From NCBI GenBank assembly GCA_965658815.1, contig CBFHTC010000003.1:1-64000 (forward strand): a stretch of DNA of 64,000 bases, in the 5' to 3' direction. Shown in pieces: positions 36,829-45,060 of this stretch. A model generated the notes under the pieces. It was given only the letters and a program-made list of their open reading frames with translations. It was not told where the DNA came from and searched no databases. The DNA comes from CBFHTC01 sp965658815. Its GTDB lineage: Bacteria; Pseudomonadota; Alphaproteobacteria; Rickettsiales; Rickettsiaceae. The position numbers and the translations under genes were made by a program. Numbering within the stretch: position 1 is the first letter of the stretch; the number at the start of each line of letters is the position of its first letter.

Positions 36829-37110
36829 CTATTGTTTCTGCTTTCTCTTAACGATGTCTTTCACACCTAACATTTGAATAAGATCATAGTATTTAGCGGC
36901 ATTTTTAGTAAACAAATAGTAAAGAAGCTTATACATATGTTGTACTTTTTTTATTAAGCCACGAGTTGTGCTAAAATCTTTTTTATGAATTTTTAAATGT
37001 TCAGTGATAGTTTTGATTTCTGTATTTAAGATAGCAATCTGAACTTCTGTTTTTCCAGTATTTTTTTCATCATTGTCAGAAAATTTCTTTACAATATCAA
37101 TTTTGGACAT
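36829..37110 (-). CDS. rpsO: 30S ribosomal protein S15
   Basis: This helical 30S protein binds 16S rRNA. Features that identify it are TGKTEVQIAILNTEIKTITEHL, then HKKDFSTTRGL and the C-terminal KYYDLIQMLGVK, in the order expected for S15. Length 93 aa (usual 89). Some normally invariant basic residues after R-G-L are replaced (KKVQHMYKLLYYL for x-x-V-x-x-R-R-x-L-L-x-Y-L). pnp, the usual neighbour, is absent. Confidence 0.93.
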   Translation of the reverse strand: MSKIDIVKKFSDNDEKNTGKTEVQIAILNTEIKTITEHLKIHKKDFSTTRGLIKKVQHMYKLLYYLFTKNAAKYYDLIQMLGVKDIVKRKQKQ

Positions 37111-37157
37111 ATTAAGTTTTAATTTATTTCATATTATATCTCGTAATTAAAATAAAA

Positions 37158-37958
37158 TCAAGAAGGAGATAAAAAATTTTTATATAAGTTCTTATAATTA
37201 TTATAAGTAATTTCAAAAACTTCATCAATTTTAATGTCTAAAATTTTTGCTATTTCTTGCGCTATATAGATAACATTCTTTGGATGATTTACTTTTGTAT
37301 AAGGTTTCTTTAGTGGAACCAAATAAGGAGAGTCAGTTTCAATTAATAATTTGTCTAGAGGTATTTTTTTAATTTGATTTTTTAAAAGTAAGTTTTTTTT
37401 ATAAGTACAGAGACCTGAGATTGAAATATAAAAATTATATTTCAACCCTAAATTAAAAAGATATTCAGAGCCATCAAAAGAGTGAAGAATTGCATCTCCT
37501 TTAAATTTTTCTTCTTCAAGAATCATTCCTATGCTATAAGCTGCATTTTCACTATTTAGCGTTGATCTGCAGTGAATAATCAAAGGTTTACCACTGATTT
37601 TCGATGCTTTAATATGATTTTTAAAGCTATTGATTTGATTATTAATATTCATATGGCTGCGATATAAATCAATTCCAGTTTCTCCAATTGATAAGATTTT
37701 TTCATATTCTAAATTTTTTAAAATGCTATCAAGACTATAATCTTCACTATTGTCATGAGTAGCATAATTTGGATGAATACCATAACTTCCATATACATTA
37801 AAATATTTTTTAGCTAAAAACTTTATTAATGTAAAATCATCTTTTTTGGTGCAAATATTATTTAAAATTTTAAAATGAGCACATTCAAATATAACTTGAT
37901 GATAATTTTCTAAATAATTTAAATGACAATGAGAATCTATCATGTTTTTTCGATTCAT
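37158..37958 (-). CDS. TatD-family metal-dependent DNase
   Basis: This is a TIM-barrel amidohydrolase-like nuclease. The metal-binding motif MIDSHCHLNYL is at the start, followed by the conserved blocks YGIHPNYA, SIGETGID, PLIIHCRST, AILHSFDGS and IETDSPYLVP. Length from ATG 37958 is 266 aa, normal for the family; an in-frame TTG at 38009 would add 17 residues not seen in relatives. Members act in DNA repair and DNA degradation. The family often sits next to metG in alphaproteobacteria, but not here. Confidence 0.92.
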   Translation of the reverse strand: MNRKNMIDSHCHLNYLENYHQVIFECAHFKILNNICTKKDDFTLIKFLAKKYFNVYGSYGIHPNYATHDNSEDYSLDSILKNLEYEKILSIGETGIDLYRSHMNINNQINSFKNHIKASKISGKPLIIHCRSTLNSENAAYSIGMILEEEKFKGDAILHSFDGSEYLFNLGLKYNFYISISGLCTYKKNLLLKNQIKKIPLDKLLIETDSPYLVPLKKPYTKVNHPKNVIYIAQEIAKILDIKIDEVFEITYNNYKNLYKNFLSPS

Positions 37959-38070
37959 ATTAAACTGATGTAGTTGACTTATTATAAATTTATAAAGATT
38001 ATAAATCAAGATAACAATAATAGATTAGAGATATAAGTAGAGTAAATATTAACAATTTGTCAACATTTCA

Positions 38071-39858
38071 TTAATGATTTGTTTCATCACTGATTGGTGA
38101 TAATTCTAATACATTATTATAATCCTTTGATTCTTGTGTTGAGCTTGAGCTATAGTAGACAACAAAAATCAATATTGCTACTATTACTACTCCTCCACCA
38201 ATTATCAATGGAGTATTTCCCATACTTTTTTCCTCGAGGTTTTGATTGTTTTGAATAACAAGATTATCGTCATTTGTAGAATTGGCATTCTGATTAGTAT
38301 CTTCATTTGTAGAATTGTTATTTTGATTAGTACCGTTATTTGTAGAATTGTTATTCTGATTATTAGCTTGTACAACAGTGTTAACGCTTTCAAGTACATT
38401 GACGATATTATTTTCTACATTGTCAACAACGTCGTTCAAGTTTTTGGCTAATTGTTTTGTGTTGTTAGAAACGTTTTGCTCTACATTGTTTATTGTTTCT
38501 TTCATTTCATCAGATTTTTGCTTTACATTGTCTATTATTTTGTTTACTTCATTTTCATTCTCTATTATTAAGCTTTGATTTTGTTCTGTATTTTTTATAG
38601 AGTTATAGGCTTCTAGAATAGTATCCAGATTTTTAAGTCCTCTACTCTCGTCGATGTTCTCTTTCAGAATCTCTATTGAATTTTTTACTGTTTCTTGTTT
38701 CTGTCCTTTTAAAATACTTTGTATGAAGTTATTATACTTATTATTATCATTCAACCACGACGTCAGCCAGGACGACTTTTTGATAAGTGCTAAAGAGAAT
38801 ATTTTTAGAGTTAAATGATAATCAGCATCCTTTTTCTCTGTTGCTTCTCTTAATTTATTTATTTCTTTACGAAGCTTTTCATCATTGGTTTCATTATTTG
38901 TTGCACGACTAATAAGTCTATGAATCATTATAAGTGTGTACTCTTCATTAGGGTAACTTAGAAAATTTTTAAATTGCTCCAAACGCTTGTTTATATAATC
39001 GGTAGACTTATTATATAAATTCATATTGAAGTAGGTAAAAAATTGCAATATTTCCAATCTAAATAATTGATTTTCTCTTTTTTGTTCTGCATTAGGGTTT
39101 TCTATGAATATAGTTTCATTAAGCTGATTTTCACTTTTTTGTTCTGCATTAAGGTTTTCTATGAATATAGTTTCATCAAACATTGTTATTTTTCCTTCAG
39201 GAACGTCCGTCAATAATGTACACTCAAGACTTATGAATAGATGAAAAAACAAGCCATAATCTGACATCTGTTCGTCTTTCTCCACATCATGTGAAATCTT
39301 ATCATATTCTGCTGTAACTTCATCTATCTTAATCTCTTTCATAGTATTAAGTATTATCTTCCCACGCACATGTTCATCACTTAAATTCTTCTTTGGATTT
39401 TTCTTCAAGTCCTTAATATTCTTAATCTGAATTTGTGTCATATGCCAAATCATTTTGATTTTTTTTGTTGCGACCTCGTCATATGCGACCTTGTCATGTT
39501 CTTCTGTTTTTGCTTCTATTCCAAGTGATGCAAGAGCCTTCTCAGTATCCTTATCAAGACTCATTATTGATGAATTTTGTATAAAATCCAAAGCTGATGG
39601 ATTTTCTATAAAATACTTTAAAGCTTTTGCAGTTTTTGCAGCTTCTGCAGTTTCTGCAGTTTCTGCAGTGTTCGTGTCCTGGTTTATCTCGTTTATCTTA
39701 CGAAAATACTCACCAAAATATAATGCCTCTCTCCATTTTATTGCATTCTCGTACAATTCCTGCATCATTTTTTCAGATTTGTCAAATTGATCTATTGGAT
39801 TTTGAATCTCGATTTTAATCATAGATTCATTAAGAGAATTATTTTTTTCTATTTTCAT
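38071..39858 (-). CDS. Large repeat-containing protein with a C-terminal membrane segment, function unknown
   Basis: No family is recognised for this 595-aa protein. It is hydrophilic and mainly helical except for one strong membrane segment close to the C-terminus (IIGGGVVIVAILIFVVYY, about residues 551-568), followed by a 27-residue tail. There is no N-terminal signal peptide. Three internal repeats are visible: AETAETAEAAKTA near residue 66, a 19-residue unit beginning NETIFIEN that is duplicated near residues 230-270, and an Asn/Thr/Ser-rich stretch (QNNNSTN units) near 500-530. The region around 440-500 is coiled-coil-like (NNVEQNVSNNTKQL). The layout fits a tail-anchored or translocated host-interaction protein, but this is inference. 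Confidence 0.7.
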   Translation of the reverse strand: MKIEKNNSLNESMIKIEIQNPIDQFDKSEKMMQELYENAIKWREALYFGEYFRKINEINQDTNTAETAETAEAAKTAKALKYFIENPSALDFIQNSSIMSLDKDTEKALASLGIEAKTEEHDKVAYDEVATKKIKMIWHMTQIQIKNIKDLKKNPKKNLSDEHVRGKIILNTMKEIKIDEVTAEYDKISHDVEKDEQMSDYGLFFHLFISLECTLLTDVPEGKITMFDETIFIENLNAEQKSENQLNETIFIENPNAEQKRENQLFRLEILQFFTYFNMNLYNKSTDYINKRLEQFKNFLSYPNEEYTLIMIHRLISRATNNETNDEKLRKEINKLREATEKKDADYHLTLKIFSLALIKKSSWLTSWLNDNNKYNNFIQSILKGQKQETVKNSIEILKENIDESRGLKNLDTILEAYNSIKNTEQNQSLIIENENEVNKIIDNVKQKSDEMKETINNVEQNVSNNTKQLAKNLNDVVDNVENNIVNVLESVNTVVQANNQNNNSTNNGTNQNNNSTNEDTNQNANSTNDDNLVIQNNQNLEEKSMGNTPLIIGGGVVIVAILIFVVYYSSSSTQESKDYNNVLELSPISDETNH

Positions 39859-39991
39859 TTTTAATTTTGGTTTTTAAAATTAAACCATAAAAAATTTATA
39901 TTACATGTAAGAAAATTTAAAAATAAAAATATTATTTTAAATTATATGTTTATTGCCAATGAAGTATAATCTATCATACATAATTAATAAA

Positions 39992-40858
39992 TTAATTAAA
40001 CATAACGACATTGTTTTTTTCAATTTCATCTTCATCATAATTTTCTGATTCATGAATTAAAATATTGTTTTTAATTTGAACTTCTTCATGTCTATTTTTA
40101 TTTAAGAAGTCAAAAATAGTAGTTTTTACTTTTTTATCGATTACCATATCGGGAGTATAAAAAAAATGATCGCAGTAGCTTAATTTCATGATATGAATTT
40201 TACTATCATATGGTTGAAACATTTCTAATGAAAAAAAGTCCTTTAAATCTTTATACCGAGTACCTGAGTCTACAGCTCCATGCAGAATTAATGTATTACA
40301 AGGAAATGGAATCATAAAACTATAGTCAAATTTAAATAAAAGCGTAGATAATAAAATTAATCCTACTACTTCTGGTCTACGAGTAGCTAATTGAGCGGCG
40401 ACCCAAGATCCATATGAGAAACCCACTACCCAAAATTTATAATTTTTATCATGTTCTTTATGTAACCAATCTAGAGCAAAAGAAGCATCCACTAATCCAT
40501 CCGTATCTTTTAAAAATGTTCCATAAGATTTAGAGCATCCTCTATAGTTAATAGCTAAAACATGAAAGTCTGCATTAATAACTGCTTCTAATACACTTTG
40601 AATTACAGGAGTGTTGTAGCTTCCTAATCTGTTTTTAGGATGACCATGAAGAACTAACATCACGGGCGCATTTTCATTGATAGATTTACGATATAAACCA
40701 TACAACTTTCCTTTCTCTCCTTGAATATAAATCTCTTTTAATTCATCCAGTGGAGATGCAGGTTTATGAGCAAAAGACATCTTGCTATTATGTTTTTTTT
40801 GATAACTTTCGTCTAAACTATCTAAATTATACTTATTGTTTAAAAAATTTTCGTACAT
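39992..40858 (-). CDS. Alpha/beta hydrolase
   Basis: The fold is shown by LVLHGHPKNRLGS (oxyanion loop), INYRGCSKSYG, the nucleophile elbow GFSYGSW near residue 148, the acid in LILHGAVDSGTRY near 210, and the base in YCDHFF near 231. All three catalytic positions therefore seem intact. The enzyme resembles the short peptidase-like hydrolases annotated in many Rickettsiales; substrate unknown. Length 288 aa. It is divergent from atpH. Confidence 0.85.
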   Translation of the reverse strand: MYENFLNNKYNLDSLDESYQKKHNSKMSFAHKPASPLDELKEIYIQGEKGKLYGLYRKSINENAPVMLVLHGHPKNRLGSYNTPVIQSVLEAVINADFHVLAINYRGCSKSYGTFLKDTDGLVDASFALDWLHKEHDKNYKFWVVGFSYGSWVAAQLATRRPEVVGLILLSTLLFKFDYSFMIPFPCNTLILHGAVDSGTRYKDLKDFFSLEMFQPYDSKIHIMKLSYCDHFFYTPDMVIDKKVKTTIFDFLNKNRHEEVQIKNNILIHESENYDEDEIEKNNVVMFN

Positions 40859-40871
40859 TTCTTTTTTTTAG

Positions 40872-40899
40872 TTGATTTTTGATACACTTCTATTATAAT
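40872..40899 (+). promoter_or_regulatory. Predicted sigma70 promoter for atpH
   Basis: The -35 box is TTGATT at 40872-40877 and the -10 box is TATAAT at 40894-40899, with a 16-bp spacer, 28 bases before the atpH start codon. Confidence 0.6.
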
Positions 40900-40927
40900 A
40901 CAATTAATAAGTCTTTTCAAGAATAAT

Positions 40928-41428
40928 ATGCAAAATATCATATTTAACAACTATGCTAAAACATTTTTATACTGCGTTCAAGGAAATATTGAAAATTTAC
41001 TATCTGAATTAAATAAAATTCATGATGTTTTATCTTCGGTTTACAGTAAACTTAAAATAGGTTTTGAAAATAAAAAAATCATTAGCATTTTTAAAGAATT
41101 TTCTATAGACCAAAATGTTAAAGATATTATTATACTAATGCTAAAAAATAAAGTTGTTCATATACTTCCAAATGTGATTATTGAAATTCAAAAAATATAT
41201 TTTACAAAAAAGAAGTATAGTCTTGTTTATATAAATACTTACAGCAGCTTAAATAAGAAATTATTATCTTCTATAAGAAAAAACTTATCTTTGCAGTTTA
41301 AAAAGCAAAAAATTCAATTTATTGAAATTGTTAATAAAAAATTACTTTGGGGGTTTTCACTCTTAGTTGACAATAAAACAATTAATTTCACGGGAGCCTA
41401 TCTTCAAAAACAAGTTGTGAATATATAA
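40928..41428 (+). CDS. atpH: ATP synthase F1 subunit delta
   Basis: The delta subunit links F1 to the stator stalk. The protein is strongly diverged but keeps the family plan. An N-terminal helical domain starts FNNYAKTFLYCV, has ISIFKEFSI and IILMLKNKVVHILPNVI. The C-terminal motif LLWGFSLLVDNKTINFTGAYLQ replaces the usual G-G-x-x-x-x-x-G-x-x-x-D-x-S-x-x-x-x-L. Length 166 aa (usual about 180). Position directly before atpA supports the call. Confidence 0.85.
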   Translation: MQNIIFNNYAKTFLYCVQGNIENLLSELNKIHDVLSSVYSKLKIGFENKKIISIFKEFSIDQNVKDIIILMLKNKVVHILPNVIIEIQKIYFTKKKYSLVYINTYSSLNKKLLSSIRKNLSLQFKKQKIQFIEIVNKKLLWGFSLLVDNKTINFTGAYLQKQVVNI

Positions 41429-41452
41429 AGCTAGAAATTTTTATATAATTTG

Positions 41453-41481
41453 TTGACTATTTGTTATCTATCCAATAGAAT
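41453..41481 (+). promoter_or_regulatory. Predicted sigma70 promoter for atpA
   Basis: The -35 box is TTGACT at 41453-41458 and the -10 box is TAGAAT at 41476-41481, with a 17-bp spacer, 23 bases before the atpA ATG. It suggests atpA is also transcribed independently of atpH. Confidence 0.6.
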
Positions 41482-41504
41482 AATGTAAAATCATTATATA
41501 ATTT

Positions 41505-43013
41505 ATGAGTAGTAATTTTTATGAAATACTAAAAAATCAAATAGATAAGATTAATTATCAAAGCGAGTTTAAAACCACCGGTAAAGTTTTACAAATCATG
41601 GATGGAATCGCTTATGTCTACGGTTTAGAGCAAGGTAAAATTTCTGAAAAAGTTCGTTTTGCTAGTGACGATACTTTTGGTATTATATTAAATATTGAAG
41701 AAAATATTTGCGGAGTTGTCGTTATTGGATCAGAAGGAAAAGTGAGGCAAGGAGACTTTGTATATCTGACCGAAGATACTTTTGCCGTTGGAGTTGGTCC
41801 CGAATTATTAGGAAGAGTGGTTGATGCTACTGGAAATCCTATTGATGGACTTGGCCCTATTAAAGCTAAAACTAAATATCATATTGAAAGACCAGCTCCT
41901 GAGATTATGCATAGACAAAGCGTTCATGAGCCTTTAATGACGGGAATTACAGCTATTGACTCTCTTGTTCCTATAGGAAAGGGTCAGAGAGAACTTATAA
42001 TTGGTGATAGACAAACCGGTAAAACCTCAATTGCTCTTGATACTATTATTAATCAAAGATCGCTTCATGAGAGTAATTCTTCCGAGGCCGTTTACTGTGT
42101 CTATGTTGCAATAGGCCAAAAGTCTTCAAGCGTAATGAGGTTGAAAAATAAATTAGAAAAAGCTGGAGCTATGAAATATTCTGTTATTGTTCTTGCTACT
42201 GCCTCAGATATTGCGGCTTATCAGTATTTTGCTCCATATGCAGGATGCTCCATTGCAGAATGGTTTAGAGATAATGGAAAACATGCATTGATTATTTATG
42301 ATGATCTGACAAAACATGCGGTGGCCTACAGAGAAATTTCTTTATTACTTAGAAGACCTCCCGGAAGAGAGGCTTTTCCAGCTGATGTCTTCTATATTCA
42401 TTCTAGATTACTTGAAAGGTCCGCTAAATTATCAAAAAAATATAAGTCCGGATCCTTGACAGCTTTGCCGATCATTGAAACTCAAGCTGGCGATATATCC
42501 GCTTATATTCCTACAAATGTAATCTCTATTACTGATGGGCAAATATTTTTACAACAAAACCTATTTAATAAAAGTATTAAACCAGCTATTGATGTGGGTC
42601 TATCCGTTAGTAGAGTGGGGGGAGATGCTCAGTTTAAAGTTATGAAACAGGTGACTGGCTCCATGAAGTCTGATATCGCTCAATATCGTGAGATGCAATC
42701 CTTCGCTCAATTTGGAGCTGAACTTGATAATGAAACTAAAAAAACTATTAATCGAGGAGATAAGATTACTCATATCTTACTGCAAGATGAAAATAATCCT
42801 CGATCTTTAAATGATCAGATATTGATCTTGTTTCTCGCTAATAATGGACACTTGGATCACTTGGAAAAAAATCAAATTAATACATATATCTCTAAGTACT
42901 TAAACTATGTTAATTTGCATTATAAAAAATTGTTAGATTCTTTAAATGATACAAAGATTTTATCTAATGAATTTAAAGATATTCTTACATTAGCTACTAC
43001 TAAAGTAACATAA
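41505..43013 (+). CDS. atpA: ATP synthase F1 subunit alpha
   Basis: This is the non-catalytic nucleotide-binding subunit of F1. The P-loop GDRQTGKTS lies near residue 167. RPPGREAFPADVFYIHSRLLER and the signature IDVGLSVSRVGGDAQ match the alpha rather than the beta subunit. Length 502 aa is normal. In most alphaproteobacteria atpHAGDC form one operon. Here atpA is followed by an unrelated membrane protein gene, so atpG, atpD and atpC must lie elsewhere if they are present. Confidence 0.98.
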   Translation: MSSNFYEILKNQIDKINYQSEFKTTGKVLQIMDGIAYVYGLEQGKISEKVRFASDDTFGIILNIEENICGVVVIGSEGKVRQGDFVYLTEDTFAVGVGPELLGRVVDATGNPIDGLGPIKAKTKYHIERPAPEIMHRQSVHEPLMTGITAIDSLVPIGKGQRELIIGDRQTGKTSIALDTIINQRSLHESNSSEAVYCVYVAIGQKSSSVMRLKNKLEKAGAMKYSVIVLATASDIAAYQYFAPYAGCSIAEWFRDNGKHALIIYDDLTKHAVAYREISLLLRRPPGREAFPADVFYIHSRLLERSAKLSKKYKSGSLTALPIIETQAGDISAYIPTNVISITDGQIFLQQNLFNKSIKPAIDVGLSVSRVGGDAQFKVMKQVTGSMKSDIAQYREMQSFAQFGAELDNETKKTINRGDKITHILLQDENNPRSLNDQILILFLANNGHLDHLEKNQINTYISKYLNYVNLHYKKLLDSLNDTKILSNEFKDILTLATTKVT

Positions 43014-43081
43014 AAAACTTTTATCGCGAAGAATTTTTTTGTTTTATTTTATTTTGATATAAAACTTTATATTATAATTCT

Positions 43082-44761
43082 ATGTCAAGTGAGAAAAACA
43101 ATAGTTTCTTCGATATGATAGGAATTGGAGATTTAAATAGGACTATTCTCTTCGTTTTTATTTTCTGCCTTTTGCATATTTTATATATTATGGCTCCTTC
43201 ATTTTATGGTGCTCATAATATTAAGGGTGTAAACCTTTATGAAACAAATTTTAATGACAATAAAGGTTTTTGTCTTATTAGATTTAATTATGATGAACAT
43301 AAAAATGTGATTCCAAAACCAAACACATTAGATATTTACAAGGATGATACTATTTTCAAGGAAATGTACAAGGAAAATGAAGAACAATTAAAGCTAGTAT
43401 TAAAAGAATTAAAAATAGAAAGATCAAACACGCCAGTTTCTACTGTGGACTCGCAATATTTTTATGATTATTCTAAATATGACCCAGAGCGCGATCAAGC
43501 TTATACCGCCACCAATACACAAATGGCTCTCGATTATGCTCATGATTCTGATTTATTGTATATTTATCACGTAATAACAAGTATTATCTTAGGTCCTTTT
43601 AATATTATTGAAGATTTTAGTATAAGAATAGTTGAATTTCTTGAAAAATACCTTAAAGAGATCATACAAAACAAATATGTTGATCTAATCTTTGCAATAA
43701 TATTCTTTATATTATTAACTATAAATTTGATGAAATTTTTTGAAGATTTTCAAATGAGTATAAAAAATTTTATTGTTAATATGTTTACAGGGTTAAGCTA
43801 TATAATTATAGGGTATTATATGTTACAAACGGATGCCATATTTCATATTTTGAAAATACTACTGATTTTTCAACATGTTGTTGTTAGTCCAGATACAGTG
43901 ACTATTACGGATAATATAACTGCAAGTGATATTATTAGTCCTATTGTATCAAAGCTCTCAAGCCTCATGCATTTCATTTTACATTATGATACTTTTTTTG
44001 GAGTTTTGACAATTACATCCTCTATCAGAATTATTTATATAGCCTTTTTTGCCCTATGTATTACTAATTTGATGTCATTCATTATGTATTATCTGGGACT
44101 ATTAATCCTTTGTTATATATTTAGCCCTATCATTCCAATCTTTATAGGTTGTTGTTCTATATTACCTCTTAAATTTAATGTATTAATCTCATTTTATTTA
44201 AATTTTACTATTATAGTACCGTTAGCACTATCGTTTATCTCAACATTGTTTGGTATAATAGGAGGAGTATTGCATTTTAGTTTACCATTATCAATATGTT
44301 ATGTTAATGGTCCTTTGCATGGTTTCTCATATTGGTATATGTATGATACCAATTCTGGTATAATGCCTAAGCATTTATACTTTTTTGTAGTTACGATCCT
44401 TATCCTCATGGTATATAATAAATGTTCTGATGAAATTACTAATATGTTTCAAACGTTATTTAATACAGAAGATGCCATTATTAAAGTTGCTAATTTACCA
44501 TCTTTATCATTTTCAGTTGCTAAATCTTTATTATCGCCTTTGCTAAAATATGGTGGAGACCAAATAAACAAGATTATGAATGGTGGAGACCAAATAAACA
44601 AGATTATGAATGGTGGAGACCAAATAAACAAGATTATGAACACAAAGTTAGATGGTAAAAATGATAAAAATGATAAAAATGATAATACGATAAATAAGAA
44701 GGCATTAAACGAAGACTATAACAAAGAAAATGATAAAAATAGTGAAACAAATAAGAAATAA
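43082..44761 (+). CDS. Polytopic membrane protein, possibly VirB6/TrbL-like
   Basis: This 559-aa protein has one N-terminal membrane segment (about residues 22-40), a soluble loop of about 110 residues, and then six or more membrane segments from about residue 160 to 450. The pattern of a large soluble insertion plus a membrane core with IFSPIIPIFIGC resembles Rickettsiales VirB6-like type IV secretion channel proteins (P-I-F-I-P-x-L-L-F), but the match is weak. The cytoplasmic tail holds three exact copies of a decapeptide (GGDQINKIMN) and a KNDKNDKND stretch. No other vir gene is nearby. A TATAAT box ends only 4 bp before the ATG, so the real start of expression is unclear. Confidence 0.5.
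   Translation: MSSEKNNSFFDMIGIGDLNRTILFVFIFCLLHILYIMAPSFYGAHNIKGVNLYETNFNDNKGFCLIRFNYDEHKNVIPKPNTLDIYKDDTIFKEMYKENEEQLKLVLKELKIERSNTPVSTVDSQYFYDYSKYDPERDQAYTATNTQMALDYAHDSDLLYIYHVITSIILGPFNIIEDFSIRIVEFLEKYLKEIIQNKYVDLIFAIIFFILLTINLMKFFEDFQMSIKNFIVNMFTGLSYIIIGYYMLQTDAIFHILKILLIFQHVVVSPDTVTITDNITASDIISPIVSKLSSLMHFILHYDTFFGVLTITSSIRIIYIAFFALCITNLMSFIMYYLGLLILCYIFSPIIPIFIGCCSILPLKFNVLISFYLNFTIIVPLALSFISTLFGIIGGVLHFSLPLSICYVNGPLHGFSYWYMYDTNSGIMPKHLYFFVVTILILMVYNKCSDEITNMFQTLFNTEDAIIKVANLPSLSFSVAKSLLSPLLKYGGDQINKIMNGGDQINKIMNGGDQINKIMNTKLDGKNDKNDKNDNTINKKALNEDYNKENDKNSETNKK
44551..44640 (+). repeat. Three identical 30-bp tandem repeats in the VirB6-like gene
   Basis: The unit TGGTGGAGACCAAATAAACA followed by AGATTATGAA is repeated three times without a mismatch. 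It encodes GGDQINKIMN three times in frame. Perfect identity suggests recent expansion. Confidence 0.97.
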
Positions 44762-44762
44762 G

Positions 44763-45053
44763 TTATATAAGGAGTGCGCTAATTAATACAGAAATTGCGG
44801 TCACCATAGAGACAATCGCCGCAACGATCAGCATCAAAATAAAGAGTATAATGAAATTTTTCTTTTTAAATAAAAACATAAAAGCCTGAATTCTAAAGAT
44901 AAATAGAAACAAAATTAAAATAAAAAGAATCAAGATAATCATTAAAAAAGTTAAAATAATAATACTAATACTGGTAAACAAAATCGGTAACAAGAGGGGA
45001 TAACCAAAGAAGAATAATAATACAGGTAATAATAACAATAGCAAAAATTTCAT
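44763..45053 (-). CDS. Small hydrophobic membrane protein
   Basis: This 96-aa protein is almost wholly hydrophobic, with three probable membrane segments and a short basic loop (FRIQAFMFLFKKKN). No family is recognised. It begins 7 bp after the ettA stop codon on the same strand, consistent with co-transcription, and its stop lies 2 bp from the end of the convergent VirB6-like gene. AT-rich sequence easily yields hydrophobic reading frames, so expression is uncertain. Confidence 0.45.
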   Translation of the reverse strand: MKFLLLLLLPVLLFFFGYPLLLPILFTSISIIILTFLMIILILFILILFLFIFRIQAFMFLFKKKNFIILFILMLIVAAIVSMVTAISVLISALLI

Positions 45054-45060
45054 ATTCTTA

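Noticed and set aside
38205..38578. Several small hydrophobic frames over the 3' part of the 595-aa gene
   Set aside because: They arise from the Asn/Thr repeat codons read in other frames.
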